This document shows, one piece after another, positions 34,585 through 45,096 of a DNA stretch of 64,000 nt. Source of the DNA: Bacillota bacterium. GTDB lineage: Bacteria; Bacillota; Clostridia; Lachnospirales; Lachnospiraceae. The first letter of the stretch is position 1. Each line of letters opens with the position of its first letter. The stretch lies in assembly GCA_023441965.1 (NCBI GenBank), contig JAEZNB010000079.1, positions 1 to 64,000 of the forward strand. The letters run 5' to 3'. The notes beneath the pieces were generated by a model, which had not been told where the DNA came from, made no database searches, and was given only the letters and a program-made list of their open reading frames with translations. The translations under genes and the position numbers were made by a program.

Positions 34585-35046
34585 ATGGATATTTTCGAAA
34601 AAATCGGCAGTAAGATTACAAGCGGAAGTAAGGATGTTGCCAAAAAAGCAAAAGATATTACGGAAGCGGCAAGACTGAATTCCAAGGTCAAGAGCTACGA
34701 GGATCTGATTAAGGAGGTTCAGCTTCAGATCGGAAAGATGTACTTTGAGGCAAACAGGGACAACCCGGCACCGGAATACATGGAGCTGTTCCAGAATGTA
34801 ATCAATGCTTATGCTGCCATCGATAAATGCAGAGAAGAAATATATGCCCTCAAGGGTGTACGGGGCTGCATCAGCTGTGGTGCGGAGATTCCGAATCAAT
34901 CAACCTTTTGTCCGGCTTGCGGTGCCAGAAATGAAGTGATTGAAGCTACGGCTGCAACTGTGGCAGAGCTGTTCTGCCCGGGCTGCGGTGCCACATTATC
35001 CTCTGACACGGTTTTCTGTCCGAATTGTGGGACGAAGGTAAACTAG
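34585..35046 (+). CDS. Soluble double zinc-ribbon protein
   Basis: 153 residues. The N-terminal helical part (about 1-85; FEKIGSKITSGSKDVAKKAKDI) probably forms a coiled coil. Two zinc ribbons follow, CISCGAEIPNQSTFCPACG and CPGCGATLSSDTVFCPNCG. The family (zinc ribbon, YvlB-like/uncharacterised) is frequent in Lachnospiraceae without known function. It is preceded by GGGAGGATAAGG and linked to the membrane zinc-ribbon gene, so the two may act together. Confidence 0.78.
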   Translation: MDIFEKIGSKITSGSKDVAKKAKDITEAARLNSKVKSYEDLIKEVQLQIGKMYFEANRDNPAPEYMELFQNVINAYAAIDKCREEIYALKGVRGCISCGAEIPNQSTFCPACGARNEVIEATAATVAELFCPGCGATLSSDTVFCPNCGTKVN

Positions 35047-35083
35047 GCTCACAGCTTCGGATCAGAGCGATGATTTCGTAAAT

Positions 35084-35132
35084 AAGAGCTGTTTCACCGG
35101 TCATCAGTAATCGGTAAACAGCTCTTTCTTAT
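35084..35132 (+). terminator. Terminator after the zinc-ribbon genes
   Basis: AAGAGCTGTTT (35084-35094) pairs with AAACAGCTCTT (35116-35126), with inner ACCG/CGGT, followed by a T-rich stretch. The A-rich 5' flank lets it also serve the convergent fRMsr gene. Confidence 0.85.
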
Positions 35133-35171
35133 TTCAAGCCAAGGAAGCGGTTCGCAGCTTCCTCCTGTAGT

Positions 35172-35672
35172 CTACTCATCGGCCTCCCATATACAGCCGA
35201 CTTCCAGGCTTTGGACCAGCTTCTCAAGACCAAGGCGATCCTCCTCATCAAATCTGCTTTGTATGGGACTGTCAATATCCAGAACACCCACCACACGGCC
35301 CTTCCAATGGATGGGTACCACGATTTCTGATCTGGAGGCACTGTCGCAGGCGATATGTCCGGGAAAAGCATGGACATCCTCTACCAACAGAGTCCTGTTC
35401 TCCGCTACGGCAGTTCCGCAGACCCCCTTACCAATCGGAATATGAATACAGGCTGGCTTTCCCTGGAAGGGTCCCAGCAATAGTTCTCCCTTCTTCATCA
35501 GATAGAACCCTACCCAATTGATATTCTCTAAGGCCTGTCCCAGCAGAGCGGAGGTATTGGCAAGATTGGGTATCAGCTCTGTTTCCCCCTCCAATAAGGC
35601 GGTCAGCTGTGCATGAAGGAGGGCATAGCATTCCTTTTTGTCCTTGGGATATAGTGCAGCAAATTCTTTCAT
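35172..35672 (-). CDS. Free methionine-(R)-sulfoxide reductase (GAF-domain fRMsr)
   Basis: 166 residues forming a single GAF domain. The family reduces free Met-R-O using three conserved Cys residues; here they lie in GKGVCGTAVAEN and HIACDSASRSEIVVPI, plus a Cys near the C-terminus (EVGCIWEADE) that is not the usual third position. The substrate pocket segment NWVGFYLMKKGELLLGPFQGKPACIHIPIG is typical and provides another Cys. Located 8 bp after the DUF3006 gene, so co-transcribed. Confidence 0.88.
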   Translation of the reverse strand: MKEFAALYPKDKKECYALLHAQLTALLEGETELIPNLANTSALLGQALENINWVGFYLMKKGELLLGPFQGKPACIHIPIGKGVCGTAVAENRTLLVEDVHAFPGHIACDSASRSEIVVPIHWKGRVVGVLDIDSPIQSRFDEEDRLGLEKLVQSLEVGCIWEADE

Positions 35673-35680
35673 AGTTCTCC

Positions 35681-35899
35681 TTATCTATCCAGTAGGCGGC
35701 TCATTTTCTCACGGATTCTGTTTTCATTCCCTTTGCTCTCACTCTTCGCCTGCTGATACATTCCATCGGAATCCAGAACCAGGGTATCTCCCACCTTGCA
35801 AGCAAGGGGAAGCCGGTACTTTGGAACCTTATGTAATGCCTTCGTATCGTCCTCGCATATGGCATAACTGCCTTCAAAACGGTCAATGACTAGTCTCAT
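35681..35899 (-). CDS. DUF3006 small protein
   Basis: 72 residues beginning MRLVIDRFEGSYAICE, the hallmark of DUF3006, a small OB-like or SH3-like beta domain often placed beside hydrolases or ComEC-like genes. Here it is the first gene of a two-gene unit with fRMsr. GGAGGAGA precedes the ATG on the minus strand. Function unknown. Confidence 0.85.
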   Translation of the reverse strand: MRLVIDRFEGSYAICEDDTKALHKVPKYRLPLACKVGDTLVLDSDGMYQQAKSESKGNENRIREKMSRLLDR

Positions 35900-36136
35900 T
35901 ATGATGTCTCCTCCCAGTGTCTGTCCTAAGTTTCATTGAATGTTGTAAGCAATCGCAGCATTGTAATGTATCCGCTCGGAGCTTCTTCCTCTATATTATA
36001 TCGGCTCGTCATAGATTTTACAATGAGATATGTGGACGAAGAAAGCGGAAAAGGGCATACTTTTTGATGGAAATTATGCTACGGTATGGGTATAATAGGG
36101 AATAACCCCTATGATATGGATTGGAGAGTGAGAAAT

Positions 36137-36679
36137 ATGAGATTGTTTACAGCCATAACCTTCAGTGAAGAGATGAAGGATTACCTTGCAGCAGTAGCGG
36201 ACAAGCTTCGCCTGCTGACAGTAAAGGGAAGCTTTACCTTGCGTGATAACTACCACTTGACCCTGAACTTCATCGGGGAGACAGGTCGGCTTGAGGAGGT
36301 ACAGGAAGCGATGAGGCAAGCCCTTCAAAAGGCAGCTCCGGGAGGCTTTCTCCTTCAGACCGAGGGCTTTGGCAGCTTTCGGCGCAGAGAAGGAGATATC
36401 TGCTATATCCGGGTGAAAAAGTCTCCGGCTCTTTTCAGACTTCAGAGGGAAATGGCAAGAAGCCTGAAGGAGCTTGGCTTTGAACTGGATGAGCAGGAAT
36501 ATAGGCCTCATCTCACCCTGTCCAGAAGAACCGTATTTGCAGGGAGATTTGATCAGAAGCTTTTTGAGGATCAGCTGGTGGAGAAAAGCATGGAGGTCAG
36601 CCGCATCAGCCTAATGAAGTCTGAACGGCTTCAAGGTAAGCTTACCTATACCGAGGTGTACGGAATTGATTTGGAATAA
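36137..36679 (+). CDS. thpR: RNA 2',3'-cyclic phosphodiesterase (ThpR/LigT-like)
   Basis: About 180 residues. 2H phosphoesterase with the two catalytic HxTx motifs HLTLNFIGE (about residue 40) and HLTLSRRT (about 125). It opens 2',3'-cyclic phosphates on RNA ends and historically was named for 2'-5' RNA ligation. ATG 36137 is chosen because GGAGAG lies 8 bases before it and the fold begins MRLFTAITF. An in-frame ATG at 36086 would add 17 residues that do not belong to the family and lies over a likely -10 (TATAAT, 36091-36096). Confidence 0.88.
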   Translation: MRLFTAITFSEEMKDYLAAVADKLRLLTVKGSFTLRDNYHLTLNFIGETGRLEEVQEAMRQALQKAAPGGFLLQTEGFGSFRRREGDICYIRVKKSPALFRLQREMARSLKELGFELDEQEYRPHLTLSRRTVFAGRFDQKLFEDQLVEKSMEVSRISLMKSERLQGKLTYTEVYGIDLE

Positions 36680-36751
36680 GCTTTCTTCAGGCCCGGCAGT
36701 AGCGAAAGAAACTCTCCGGTTTCAGAATAGAGATAGGATAACGCTCTTTAC

Positions 36752-36779
36752 TTTACATCGACAGGTCTTATCGTATACA
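36752..36779 (+). promoter_or_regulatory. Predicted promoter of the transglutaminase lipoprotein
   Basis: TTTACA (36752-36757), 16-bp spacer, TATACA (36774-36779), 44 bp before the ATG. Confidence 0.4.
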
Positions 36780-36823
36780 ATAGGAGTATAACAGTCATCG
36801 AAGGATGAAGGAGGTAACATAGG

Positions 36824-38272
36824 ATGAAGAAGCCCGGTTCCGGCGGAAGCTTTACAAAACAGTTCATACTGATAGGGATGATGATCAGCGTCTTTCTGCT
36901 TTCAGCCTGCTCCTTGATAGAGCGGGGAGCAAAGCAGGAGGAAGCGGTGAGGTATATCACACCTGCTGTTCAGGAAGAGAAGCAGCCCGATGCTGCTAAA
37001 ACACCGGAAGAAATCCTTAAGGACATCGTCCAATCGGACTCGTCTCCGGCTCAGGAGGTCGAACCGTCTAAAGAAGCGGAGGGCGAGAACCCTTCAGAGC
37101 CAGAAGCTTCTGCGGAAGCACCTATAACCACAGATACTCCGGACTCTACAGAGGCTTCTGAATCTACAGATGCTTCTAAACCAATAGAGGCTTCTGAATC
37201 TACAGATGCTTCTAAACCAATAGAGGCTTCAAAACCTACTGATGCGTCAAAGCCCACGGAGGCTGCGAAACCCACAGAAGCATCCAAGCCCACGGAGGCT
37301 CCGAAATCCACAGAAGCATCCAAGCCCACGGAGGCTCCGAAATCCACGGAGGCATCCAAGCCCACGGAAGCTCTAAAACCTACGGTTGATCCTAGACCTA
37401 CAGAAGCCCCAAAGCCCACGGCAACCCCGAAACCTACAGCAGTTCCGAAGCCCACGGAGGCTCCGAAGCCTACGGTCGCTCCGAAGCCTACGGCAGCTCC
37501 AAAGCCAACGACGAAGCCTCTTCCCTCCGGGAAGGACCTCACTAGCATGGAGGCCTATGCGGATGAGCTTTTGAAGAGTATCATTACCAAGGGAATGTCA
37601 GAGGTAGAGAAGGTGAAGGCTGTCCATGACTATATTGTCTTGCATACGGCTTACTATGAGAATCCCAAGCTTAGGCCAGAGGATTATCCTGCCGAGGTAT
37701 TTCAAGTGGAGGGTGTCCTCCTGAACGGATCAGCAGTCTGTCAGGGATATGCGGAGACCTTCCAGCTCTTCATGGACCGGCTGGGAATCAACTGCAAGGT
37801 CGTAGTCGGTAAGGAGCTGGTTAACCTTGTGGGCCATGCCTGGAATATGGTTGAGCTGGATGGAAAGTGGTATCATGTGGATACTACCTGGGATGACCCG
37901 GTTCCGGACCAAAAGGGCAGAGTCCAATATAAATACTTCCTGATTACGGATGAGATGCTGGCAGAGGATCATTACTGGATCAAGGGCAATTACCCTGCCT
38001 GTGACAGCAAGGATTACCTGTATTATATCTATGAAGATAATATGATTTCCTCTATAGAGAAGTACGAAGAGAAATTCATTGAGCTTTACATACAGGGGGA
38101 GAGAACCATTACCATCCTCTATCCGGAGGAGGGTAGACCGGACCTAAGCTTTTTCTTTGATTACGATTACCTTCATAAGGTCGATGCAGACGGCACAAAG
38201 CGTATTGCTTATAAGCATTATCCGACCTGGAGAAGGGGTAATTATACCGTGTATACGGTAATTGTTGACTGA
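36824..38272 (+). CDS. Transglutaminase-like lipoprotein with a long Pro/Thr repeat linker
   Basis: 482 residues. A membrane helix ends in lipobox LSAC (Cys about 29). Residues about 107-233 are a low-complexity stalk of five-residue units (KPTEA and variants) likely to span the cell wall. The C-terminal transglutaminase core carries the papain-like triad C306 (SAVCQGYAE), H338 (GHAWNMV) and D353 (HVDTTWDDP). Such domains in Clostridia act as cysteine proteases or cross-linking enzymes at the surface; the substrate is unknown. AAGGAGG precedes the ATG. Confidence 0.88.
   Translation: MKKPGSGGSFTKQFILIGMMISVFLLSACSLIERGAKQEEAVRYITPAVQEEKQPDAAKTPEEILKDIVQSDSSPAQEVEPSKEAEGENPSEPEASAEAPITTDTPDSTEASESTDASKPIEASESTDASKPIEASKPTDASKPTEAAKPTEASKPTEAPKSTEASKPTEAPKSTEASKPTEALKPTVDPRPTEAPKPTATPKPTAVPKPTEAPKPTVAPKPTAAPKPTTKPLPSGKDLTSMEAYADELLKSIITKGMSEVEKVKAVHDYIVLHTAYYENPKLRPEDYPAEVFQVEGVLLNGSAVCQGYAETFQLFMDRLGINCKVVVGKELVNLVGHAWNMVELDGKWYHVDTTWDDPVPDQKGRVQYKYFLITDEMLAEDHYWIKGNYPACDSKDYLYYIYEDNMISSIEKYEEKFIELYIQGERTITILYPEEGRPDLSFFFDYDYLHKVDADGTKRIAYKHYPTWRRGNYTVYTVIVD
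37142..37522 (+). repeat. Tandem 15-bp coding repeats (KPTEA-type stalk)
   Basis: About 25 degenerate units of five codons: first DASKPIEASEST-like, then KPTEAS/KSTEAP, then PKPTxAP. Neighbouring identical 30- to 60-bp blocks indicate recent duplication, so stalk length probably varies among strains. The repeats also open a long spurious reading frame on the other strand. Confidence 0.85.
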
Positions 38273-38387
38273 CAACAGGAAAATTTCAAAGCACCCACAG
38301 AGAACCCAATCCAGATCGCTTGAACAATTATGAAAGCATTACATAAGATGTTAGTAGAAGGATGTAAGGATGGGAGGTTTACCGAAT

Positions 38388-38939
38388 ATGGGGAGCGAAA
38401 GTAATTTTTTCAACAGTAATACCTTTAAGAATCTTCAGACTGCATATGATACGGAAGCCAAGGCCTGCATGAAGTACCTGATCTATGGCAGGAAGGCCAG
38501 AGATGACGGATATATGCAGATTGGTCATATATTTGATGAGACCTCCATGAATGAGCGGGAGCATGCTGAAATCTGGCTGAAGCTGATGAAGGGAGGCAAG
38601 CTTCCCTCGACCCTGGATAACTTGAAGGATTCCTATTCCGGCGAGAACTATGAGTGGACCAAGCTATATATTGAATTTGCCCAGGAGGCAAGAAGGGAAG
38701 GCTATGATGAGATCGCCGAGCTCTTCGAGGGAGTGGCCGGAGTGGAGCGGCACCATGATGCCCGATTCCGCAAGCTTGCCAGTAATATCATCAACGATAC
38801 GGTCTATAGTAAAAAGAACAATACATTATGGACCTGCAGGAACTGTGGAAATCTCTATTATGGGGCATCCGCACCTGAGCCCTGCCCGGTCTGCGGCTGT
38901 AGCCGGGAAGCCTACCAGCTGAATCAGGATAACTACTAA
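38388..38939 (+). CDS. Rubrerythrin
   Basis: About 183 residues. Non-heme diiron peroxidase that detoxifies hydrogen peroxide in anaerobes. The N-terminal four-helix bundle holds the diiron ligands (YDTEAKACMKYLIYGRKA, NEREHAEIW, EGVAGVERHHDARF), and the C-terminal rubredoxin domain has CRNCG and CPVCG. ATG 38388 is preferred since GGGAGG lies 10 bases upstream; the in-frame ATG at 38370 has no comparable site. Confidence 0.92.
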   Translation: MGSESNFFNSNTFKNLQTAYDTEAKACMKYLIYGRKARDDGYMQIGHIFDETSMNEREHAEIWLKLMKGGKLPSTLDNLKDSYSGENYEWTKLYIEFAQEARREGYDEIAELFEGVAGVERHHDARFRKLASNIINDTVYSKKNNTLWTCRNCGNLYYGASAPEPCPVCGCSREAYQLNQDNY

Positions 38940-39375
38940 ATATCATGCGATGAGAGATGCTTTTTATATGTGTTTTTAGGAATGGCGTGGGAGTATCCTC
39001 CCTAAGGAGATCATTACCGCTATCGTTGCATAAGCTGTGACGCAAGCGGATCGGTCATAGCCTGCTGTACCATGCACTGCGGTGATAGAGCGTAAATGAT
39101 CACGGAAAGGGGATAAGCCTACGCTTTTTCTGCGCCATATTTTGCTTACGGCAGTACAGGAGAGGAGTGCCATACAAGAACAAACATTCGAAAATCGTAT
39201 TGCTTTTCCCTTTTTGATATGCTATAATTACAAACATTAATATAGGAAGATACATGGTTAGCCTCATCCTGTAATTGGGTAGAATATAAGCGGATGAGCT
39301 GTTTATCCTGTTAGAGTAGTTTGGCGGTGTGAGGAATTCAACAGAGCAGGAGCCATCAGCGGATAGGAGAGTTGT
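38940..39375. other. 436-bp intergenic region before uvrB
   Basis: No credible gene. The right part holds the uvrBA promoter and a LexA-like box. The left part (38940-39170) has moderate G+C content and short imperfect hairpins but no recognisable RNA family. The unusually long 5' leader of uvrB (about 140 nt after the promoter) shows no riboswitch motif I recognise. Confidence 0.5.
39178..39228 (+). promoter_or_regulatory. uvrBA promoter with LexA/DinR-like box
   Basis: Promoter TTGCTT (39200-39205), 17-bp spacer, TATAAT (39223-39228) with an extended TGC. Directly upstream is AGAACAAACATTCG, whose core GAACAAACATTC is at 39178-39189. It matches 8 of the 10 defined bases of the Firmicute SOS box CGAAC-N4-GTTCG. 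uvrBA is SOS-regulated in Bacillus, which supports the reading. Confidence 0.5.
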
Positions 39376-41361
39376 ATGGAGTTTAAATTAACGTCGGAGT
39401 ATTTACCGACCGGAGATCAGCCGGAAGCGATTAAGGCCCTTGTGGAAGGCTTTCGCAGGGGAAATCAGTGCCAGACTCTGTTAGGCGTTACCGGCTCCGG
39501 TAAGACCTTTACCATGGCGAATGTAATTCAACAGATTCAAAAGCCGACTCTGGTCATCGCCCACAATAAGACATTGGCAGCCCAGCTGTATGGGGAATTC
39601 AAGGAGTTTTTCCCTGAGAATGCGGTGGAGTACTTTGTCAGCTACTATGATTACTATCAGCCGGAGGCTTATGTTCCTTCCACGGACACTTATATTGAGA
39701 AGGACTCTGCGATTAACGAAGAGATTGATAAATTAAGGCATTCCGCAACCGCAGCTCTGACGGAGCGGAAGGATGTTATCGTTGTAGCCAGCGTATCCTG
39801 TATCTATGGTCTGGGAAGCCCGATCGATTATCAGAACATGGTGCTGTCCCTGCGTCCGGGAATGCTAAGGGACCGGGATGAGGTACTTAGGAAGCTGATT
39901 GATATTCAATATACAAGAAATGATATGGACTTTAAACGCGGAACCTTCCGGGTCCGCGGTGATGTCGTGGAGATTTTCCCTGCTTCCTCAGCAGATATCG
40001 CAGTGAGGGTTGAATTCTTCGGTGATGAGGTAGAGCGGATTCTGGAGATAGATGTGCTTACCGGTGAACTGAAGAGCATACTGGAGCATATGGTTATCTT
40101 TCCTGCCTCCCATTATGTGGTTGCACCTGATAAGCTGGAGAAGGCCATTGAGAATATACAGACTGAGCTGGAGGAACGGATCCGATATTTTAAGAGTGAG
40201 GACAAGCTGCTGGAGGCACAGAGGATATCAGAGCGGACCAACTTTGATATCGAGATGCTGCGGGAGACCGGCTTCTGCTCCGGTGTCGAGAATTACTCCA
40301 GGCATCTGATCGGTTCGGAACAGGGAGCTCCTCCCTATACCCTGATGGATTATTTTCCGGAGGACTTCCTGATCATCGTTGATGAATCCCATATTACGAT
40401 CCCACAGATCAGGGGAATGTACGCCGGAGATCGCTCCAGAAAGACTACTCTGGTGGACTACGGCTTCCGCCTGCCCTCGGCTCTGGATAACCGGCCGCTG
40501 AATTTTCAGGAATTCGAGAGTAAGATCAGTCAGATACTGTTCGTATCGGCTACCCCCTCTGTCTATGAGAGTGAGCATGAGCTGCTGCGGACGGAGCAGG
40601 TGATCCGGCCGACCGGACTCTTAGATCCCGAGGTAATCGTAAAGCCGGTGGAGGGCCAGATCGATGACCTGCTCGGTGAGATTCATAAGGAGCTGGAGAG
40701 AAAGAGCAAGGTTCTGGTTACCACCTTAACGAAGCGGATGGCAGAGGACCTGACCACCTATCTGAGGGAGGTCGGTATCCGGGTGAAATATCTTCATTCC
40801 GACATAGATACTTTGGAGCGGTCCGAGATCATCCGGGACATGCGAATGGATGTCTTTGATGTGCTGGTGGGCATTAATCTGCTCCGTGAGGGACTGGATA
40901 TTCCTGAGGTGGGCCTCGTAGCCATTCTGGATGCGGACAAGGAAGGCTTCCTTCGTTCCGAGACCTCCCTGATCCAGACCATCGGCCGTGCTGCCCGTAA
41001 CGCCGGAGGCCGGGTCGTGATGTATGCGGAGCATATGACAGATTCCATGAATAAGGCCATATCGGAGACCAACCGCAGGCGTAAGATCCAGAGCGAATAT
41101 AATGAAGCCCATGGCATTACCCCTACCTCCATTCAGAAGAAGGTCAGAGATCTGATCAGTATCTCCAAGAAGGCCGAAGCTAATCTGAAGGATATGACGA
41201 AGGATATGGAATCCATGTCCAGGCAGGAGCTGGAGGCTATGCTGAAGACCATCACCCAGCAGATGCATGCTGCTGCGGCAGAGCTCAACTTTGAGAAGGC
41301 AGCAGAGCTAAGAGACAAGATGATAGAGCTGAAGAAGAACCTGCTGGAGCTGGACAAGTAG
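39376..41361 (+). CDS. uvrB: UvrABC excision nuclease subunit B
   Basis: 661 residues. DNA damage-verifying helicase-like subunit of nucleotide excision repair. Walker [10 protein letters not shown] near residue 38, beta-hairpin region [25 protein letters not shown]-like DESHITIPQ, helicase motifs V/VI ([29 protein letters not shown]) and a C-terminal UVR domain ([29 protein letters not shown]) for UvrC/UvrA contact. GGAGAG precedes the ATG. uvrA follows in 46 bp. Confidence 0.98.
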   Translation: MEFKLTSEYLPTGDQPEAIKALVEGFRRGNQCQTLLGVTGSGKTFTMANVIQQIQKPTLVIAHNKTLAAQLYGEFKEFFPENAVEYFVSYYDYYQPEAYVPSTDTYIEKDSAINEEIDKLRHSATAALTERKDVIVVASVSCIYGLGSPIDYQNMVLSLRPGMLRDRDEVLRKLIDIQYTRNDMDFKRGTFRVRGDVVEIFPASSADIAVRVEFFGDEVERILEIDVLTGELKSILEHMVIFPASHYVVAPDKLEKAIENIQTELEERIRYFKSEDKLLEAQRISERTNFDIEMLRETGFCSGVENYSRHLIGSEQGAPPYTLMDYFPEDFLIIVDESHITIPQIRGMYAGDRSRKTTLVDYGFRLPSALDNRPLNFQEFESKISQILFVSATPSVYESEHELLRTEQVIRPTGLLDPEVIVKPVEGQIDDLLGEIHKELERKSKVLVTTLTKRMAEDLTTYLREVGIRVKYLHSDIDTLERSEIIRDMRMDVFDVLVGINLLREGLDIPEVGLVAILDADKEGFLRSETSLIQTIGRAARNAGGRVVMYAEHMTDSMNKAISETNRRRKIQSEYNEAHGITPTSIQKKVRDLISISKKAEANLKDMTKDMESMSRQELEAMLKTITQQMHAAAAELNFEKAAELRDKMIELKKNLLELDK

Positions 41362-41407
41362 GGAAGGAATAGATACGGAATATAAACTGAATAGAACAGG
41401 TGGCAAT

Positions 41408-44248
41408 ATGTCAGATAAGAAAAATTATATCAGAATAAGAGGGGCGAAGGAGAACAACCTGAAGAACCTTAGTGTGGACATTCCCAGGGATCAATTCGTT
41501 GTATTGACGGGCTTAAGCGGTTCCGGTAAGTCCTCCCTGGCCTTTGATACCATTTATGCGGAAGGACAGAGGCGTTATATGGAATCCCTGTCCTCCTACG
41601 CCAGACAATTCTTGGGGCAGATGGAGAAGCCGAATGTGGAGAGCATTGAAGGCTTACCCCCTGCCATATCCATAGACCAGAAATCCACGAACCGGAATCC
41701 CAGGTCTACGGTGGGAACGGTGACTGAGATTTATGATTATTTCCGTCTCCTGTATGCGAGAATCGGTATCCCTCATTGTCCGAGCTGCGGCAAAGAGATC
41801 AGAAGACAGACCGTGGACCAGATGGTGGATGAGATCATGAAGCTCCCACAGGGAACGAAGCTACAGCTGCTTGCACCGGTGGTAAGAGGCCGCAAGGGTG
41901 AGCATGTCAAGCTTTTTGAGCAGGCGAAGAAAAGCGGCTATGTCAGAGTAAGGGTAGACGGGAATATCTATGAGCTGTCAGAGGAGATTAAGCTGGAGAA
42001 GAATAACAAGCACAACATAGAGATCGTTGTGGACCGTCTGGTGGTGAAGGAAGGGATTGAGAAGAGACTGACCGATTCCATCGAGAATGTGCTTAAGCTG
42101 GCAGAGGGCTTGCTGCAGGTGGACATCATTGATGGGGAGATTCTGACCTTCAGTCAGAATTTTGCCTGTTCGGACTGTGGAATCAGTATTGATGAGATCG
42201 AGCCCAGAGTATTCTCCTTTAACAATCCCTTCGGTGCTTGTCCGGATTGTCACGGACTCGGGATCAAGATGGAGTTCGATGTGGACCTGTTAATACCGGA
42301 CCAGGAGCTAAGCCTGATTGACGGGGCCGTAGCCGCCCCGGGCTGGGCATCCATTACGGATAAGGGCAGCTATACCAGATGTATTATGGAGGCCCTGGCC
42401 AAGGAGTACAAGTTTGATCTTAAGACGCCCTATAAGGAGCTGCCGGAGCATGCGAAGGATATCTTCCTGAACGGTACCAATGGGAAGTCTGTGAAGGTAC
42501 GGTATAAGGGCCAGCGGGGCGAGGGTGTGTATGATGTGGCCTTCGAAGGCTTTATCCGCAACGTAGAGAGGCGTTACCGGGAGAGCGGATCGGAATCTGT
42601 CCGTCAGGAGTATGAAACCTTTATGAGGACTACCCCCTGTAAGGAATGTGGCGGTAAGAGATTGAAGAGGGAATCTCTGGCGGTAACTGTCGGAGACAAG
42701 AATATATCGGAAATCACAGAATACTCGATCCGGGATCTGGCGAATTTCATGAGACAGCTGCAGCTGACCTCCATGCAGCTAAAGATCGGTGAGCTCATAT
42801 TAAAGGAGATCAAGGCGAGACTAAGCTTTCTGAATAACGTGGGCTTGGATTACCTGACCCTGGCCAGAGCTACCGGTTCCTTATCCGGAGGAGAATCCCA
42901 GAGAATACGTCTGGCCACCCAGATCGGATCCGGTCTGGTGGGTGTCGCCTATATTTTGGATGAACCCAGCATAGGGCTGCATCAGAAGGACAATGATAAG
43001 CTGTTAAAGGCATTGAAGGACCTGAAGGATCTGGGCAATACCCTGATTGTGGTAGAGCATGATGAGGACACCATGTATGCGGCTGACTATATCGTAGATA
43101 TCGGACCCGGAGCCGGAGAGCATGGAGGAGAGATCGTAGCGGAGGGTACGGCTGAGGATATCATGAAGGTGGAGGAGTCCATCCCCGGCGCATACCTAAG
43201 CGGCAGACTGAGCATCCCTGTACCGAGGGAGAGACGGAAGCCTACCGGCTATCTGACCATCCGAGGGGCCGCTGAGAATAATCTGAAGAACATCGATGTG
43301 GATATTCCCTTGGGTATCATGACCTGTGTTACCGGTGTATCCGGTTCGGGCAAGAGCTCCCTGGTAACAGAGATTCTATATAAGAGACTGGCCAGGGACC
43401 TAAACCGTGCCAGAGTGATTCCCGGAAAGCATAAGAGTATGATTGGGATTGAACAGCTGGACAAAGTGATCAACATTGACCAGTCACCGATCGGCAGGAC
43501 ACCGAGATCCAATCCGGCCACCTATACCGGAGTATTTGACCAGATCAGAGATCTCTTTGCCTCTACGCAGGATGCCAAGATGAGAGGATATACCAAGGGT
43601 CGCTTCAGCTTTAATATCAAGGGCGGTCGCTGTGAAGCCTGCAGTGGTGACGGTATCATCAAGATCGAGATGAATTTCCTCCCGGATATCTATGTACCCT
43701 GTGAGGTTTGCGGTGGTAAGAGATATAACAGGGAAACCCTGGAGGTTCACTATAAAGGGAAGAGCATTTACGATATACTGAACATGACGGTGGAGGAAGC
43801 GGTCCGCTTCTTCGAGAACATTCCATCGATCAAAAGGAAGATCGAGACCTTAAATGACGTAGGGTTGTCCTATTTAAGACTGGGTCATCCCTCCACTGCC
43901 CTGTCCGGCGGTGAAGCGCAGAGAATTAAGCTGGCTACGGAGTTAAGCAGGCGGAGTACGGGCAGGACCATCTATATCCTGGATGAGCCGACGACAGGAC
44001 TGCATTTTGCGGATGTTCATAAGCTGATCGAGATTATGAAGCGGTTCTCGGATAGTGGTAATACCGTGGTGGTCATAGAGCATAACCTGGATGTCATAAA
44101 GACGGCGGATTATATCATAGACATCGGTCCGGAGGGCGGCGATAAGGGTGGTACCATCATCGCCCAGGGAACACCGGAGGAGATCGCAGAGAATGAGAAC
44201 TCTTATACCGGTATTTATGTGAAGCGATACCTGGAGAAGGACAGATAA
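41408..44248 (+). CDS. uvrA: UvrABC excision nuclease subunit A
   Basis: 946 residues. Damage-recognition ATPase with two ABC modules. First Walker [15 protein letters not shown], signature [12 protein letters not shown]; second Walker [15 protein letters not shown], signature [12 protein letters not shown] and Walker [12 protein letters not shown]. Zinc modules are CPSCG..CSDCG..CPDC and [14 protein letters not shown]. Full length, operonic with uvrB. Confidence 0.98.
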   Translation: MSDKKNYIRIRGAKENNLKNLSVDIPRDQFVVLTGLSGSGKSSLAFDTIYAEGQRRYMESLSSYARQFLGQMEKPNVESIEGLPPAISIDQKSTNRNPRSTVGTVTEIYDYFRLLYARIGIPHCPSCGKEIRRQTVDQMVDEIMKLPQGTKLQLLAPVVRGRKGEHVKLFEQAKKSGYVRVRVDGNIYELSEEIKLEKNNKHNIEIVVDRLVVKEGIEKRLTDSIENVLKLAEGLLQVDIIDGEILTFSQNFACSDCGISIDEIEPRVFSFNNPFGACPDCHGLGIKMEFDVDLLIPDQELSLIDGAVAAPGWASITDKGSYTRCIMEALAKEYKFDLKTPYKELPEHAKDIFLNGTNGKSVKVRYKGQRGEGVYDVAFEGFIRNVERRYRESGSESVRQEYETFMRTTPCKECGGKRLKRESLAVTVGDKNISEITEYSIRDLANFMRQLQLTSMQLKIGELILKEIKARLSFLNNVGLDYLTLARATGSLSGGESQRIRLATQIGSGLVGVAYILDEPSIGLHQKDNDKLLKALKDLKDLGNTLIVVEHDEDTMYAADYIVDIGPGAGEHGGEIVAEGTAEDIMKVEESIPGAYLSGRLSIPVPRERRKPTGYLTIRGAAENNLKNIDVDIPLGIMTCVTGVSGSGKSSLVTEILYKRLARDLNRARVIPGKHKSMIGIEQLDKVINIDQSPIGRTPRSNPATYTGVFDQIRDLFASTQDAKMRGYTKGRFSFNIKGGRCEACSGDGIIKIEMNFLPDIYVPCEVCGGKRYNRETLEVHYKGKSIYDILNMTVEEAVRFFENIPSIKRKIETLNDVGLSYLRLGHPSTALSGGEAQRIKLATELSRRSTGRTIYILDEPTTGLHFADVHKLIEIMKRFSDSGNTVVVIEHNLDVIKTADYIIDIGPEGGDKGGTIIAQGTPEEIAENENSYTGIYVKRYLEKDR

Positions 44249-44284
44249 GTGAGATACGAAAGAGCATGGGAGGATGGGTAGTGT

Positions 44285-44872
44285 ATGGAAAGTAATTTTT
44301 TTGCGATGCTGTCAAGGATGAAATTCATAGAACGGTGGGCACTGATGCGTAATTCCAGACAGGAGAATATCAGTGAGCATTCCCTTGAGGTAAGTATTTT
44401 GGCCCATGCCCTGGCCATCATCAGCAATGAGCGTCTGGGAAATAAGCTGAATGCCGAGAAGGTGGCCCTATTTGGTATTTTCCATGATGCCACAGAGATT
44501 ATCACCGGAGATATGCCGACTCCGATCAAGTATTTTAACCGAAAGATTCAGGGGGCCTTCAAGGAAGTGGAGCAGGCGGCTGCCGACAGGCTGCTGAAGC
44601 TGCTGCCTGAGGACTTAAGGAGCTATTATGAAAACAGCTTTCTGCCCAGGGAGGAGGATGCCTTCCTGTGGAAGCTGGTGAAGGCAGCGGATAAGCTATC
44701 CGCTCTGGTCAAATGCATAGAGGAACGGAAGGCAGGAAATACGGAGTTTCACAGTGCTGAGCAGTCGATCCGGGACCAGTTGCAGGCAATGGAGCTAAAG
44801 GAGATTGACATCTTTATGAAGGAGTTCCTGCCTGCTTATGATAAGACTCTGGATGAGCTGAACCGCGAGTAA
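44285..44872 (+). CDS. HD-domain 5'-deoxynucleotidase (YfbR-like)
   Basis: 195 residues. HD phosphohydrolase that dephosphorylates deoxynucleoside monophosphates. Metal and catalytic residues: EHSLEVSILAHAL (first His), FHDATEIITGDMPTP (the HD pair and the YfbR-specific TGDMPTPIKY segment) and a distal Asp in KAADKLSALVKC. It starts 37 bp after uvrA with GGGAGGATGG upstream, so it may be co-transcribed with uvrBA and linked to nucleotide turnover during repair. Confidence 0.88.
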   Translation: MESNFFAMLSRMKFIERWALMRNSRQENISEHSLEVSILAHALAIISNERLGNKLNAEKVALFGIFHDATEIITGDMPTPIKYFNRKIQGAFKEVEQAAADRLLKLLPEDLRSYYENSFLPREEDAFLWKLVKAADKLSALVKCIEERKAGNTEFHSAEQSIRDQLQAMELKEIDIFMKEFLPAYDKTLDELNRE

Positions 44873-45096
44873 GAGGCAGGGTAGGTTTAAGACAGGAGAA
44901 GCTTTGACCCATGGACTGTCAACCGTTGGTATACAAAAGTGCTAATCCCGGTTGGTAGAAGAATTTCTCCAACAGAGCTATGATGGAATTGCAGCTGAGG
45001 AAGGGTCTGGTTATCAGACAGTAAACAGCGGAAGGAATTCCGATCAGAGTGATAGGGAGAAACATCAAATACCAAGAAAAAGGCAGGGAGAACAGT

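Noticed and set aside
37142..37522. Possible CRISPR-like array
   Set aside because: The short regular repeats are in-frame codon units without unique spacers; they are a protein stalk. No CRISPR array was seen elsewhere.
37051..37548. 165-codon minus-strand ORF rich in Gly/Val/Ser repeats
   Set aside because: It is the antisense reading of the KPTEA repeats of the transglutaminase lipoprotein; there is no start signal.
40726..41268. 180-codon minus-strand ORF inside uvrB
   Set aside because: It is antisense to highly conserved UvrB motifs and has no start signal.
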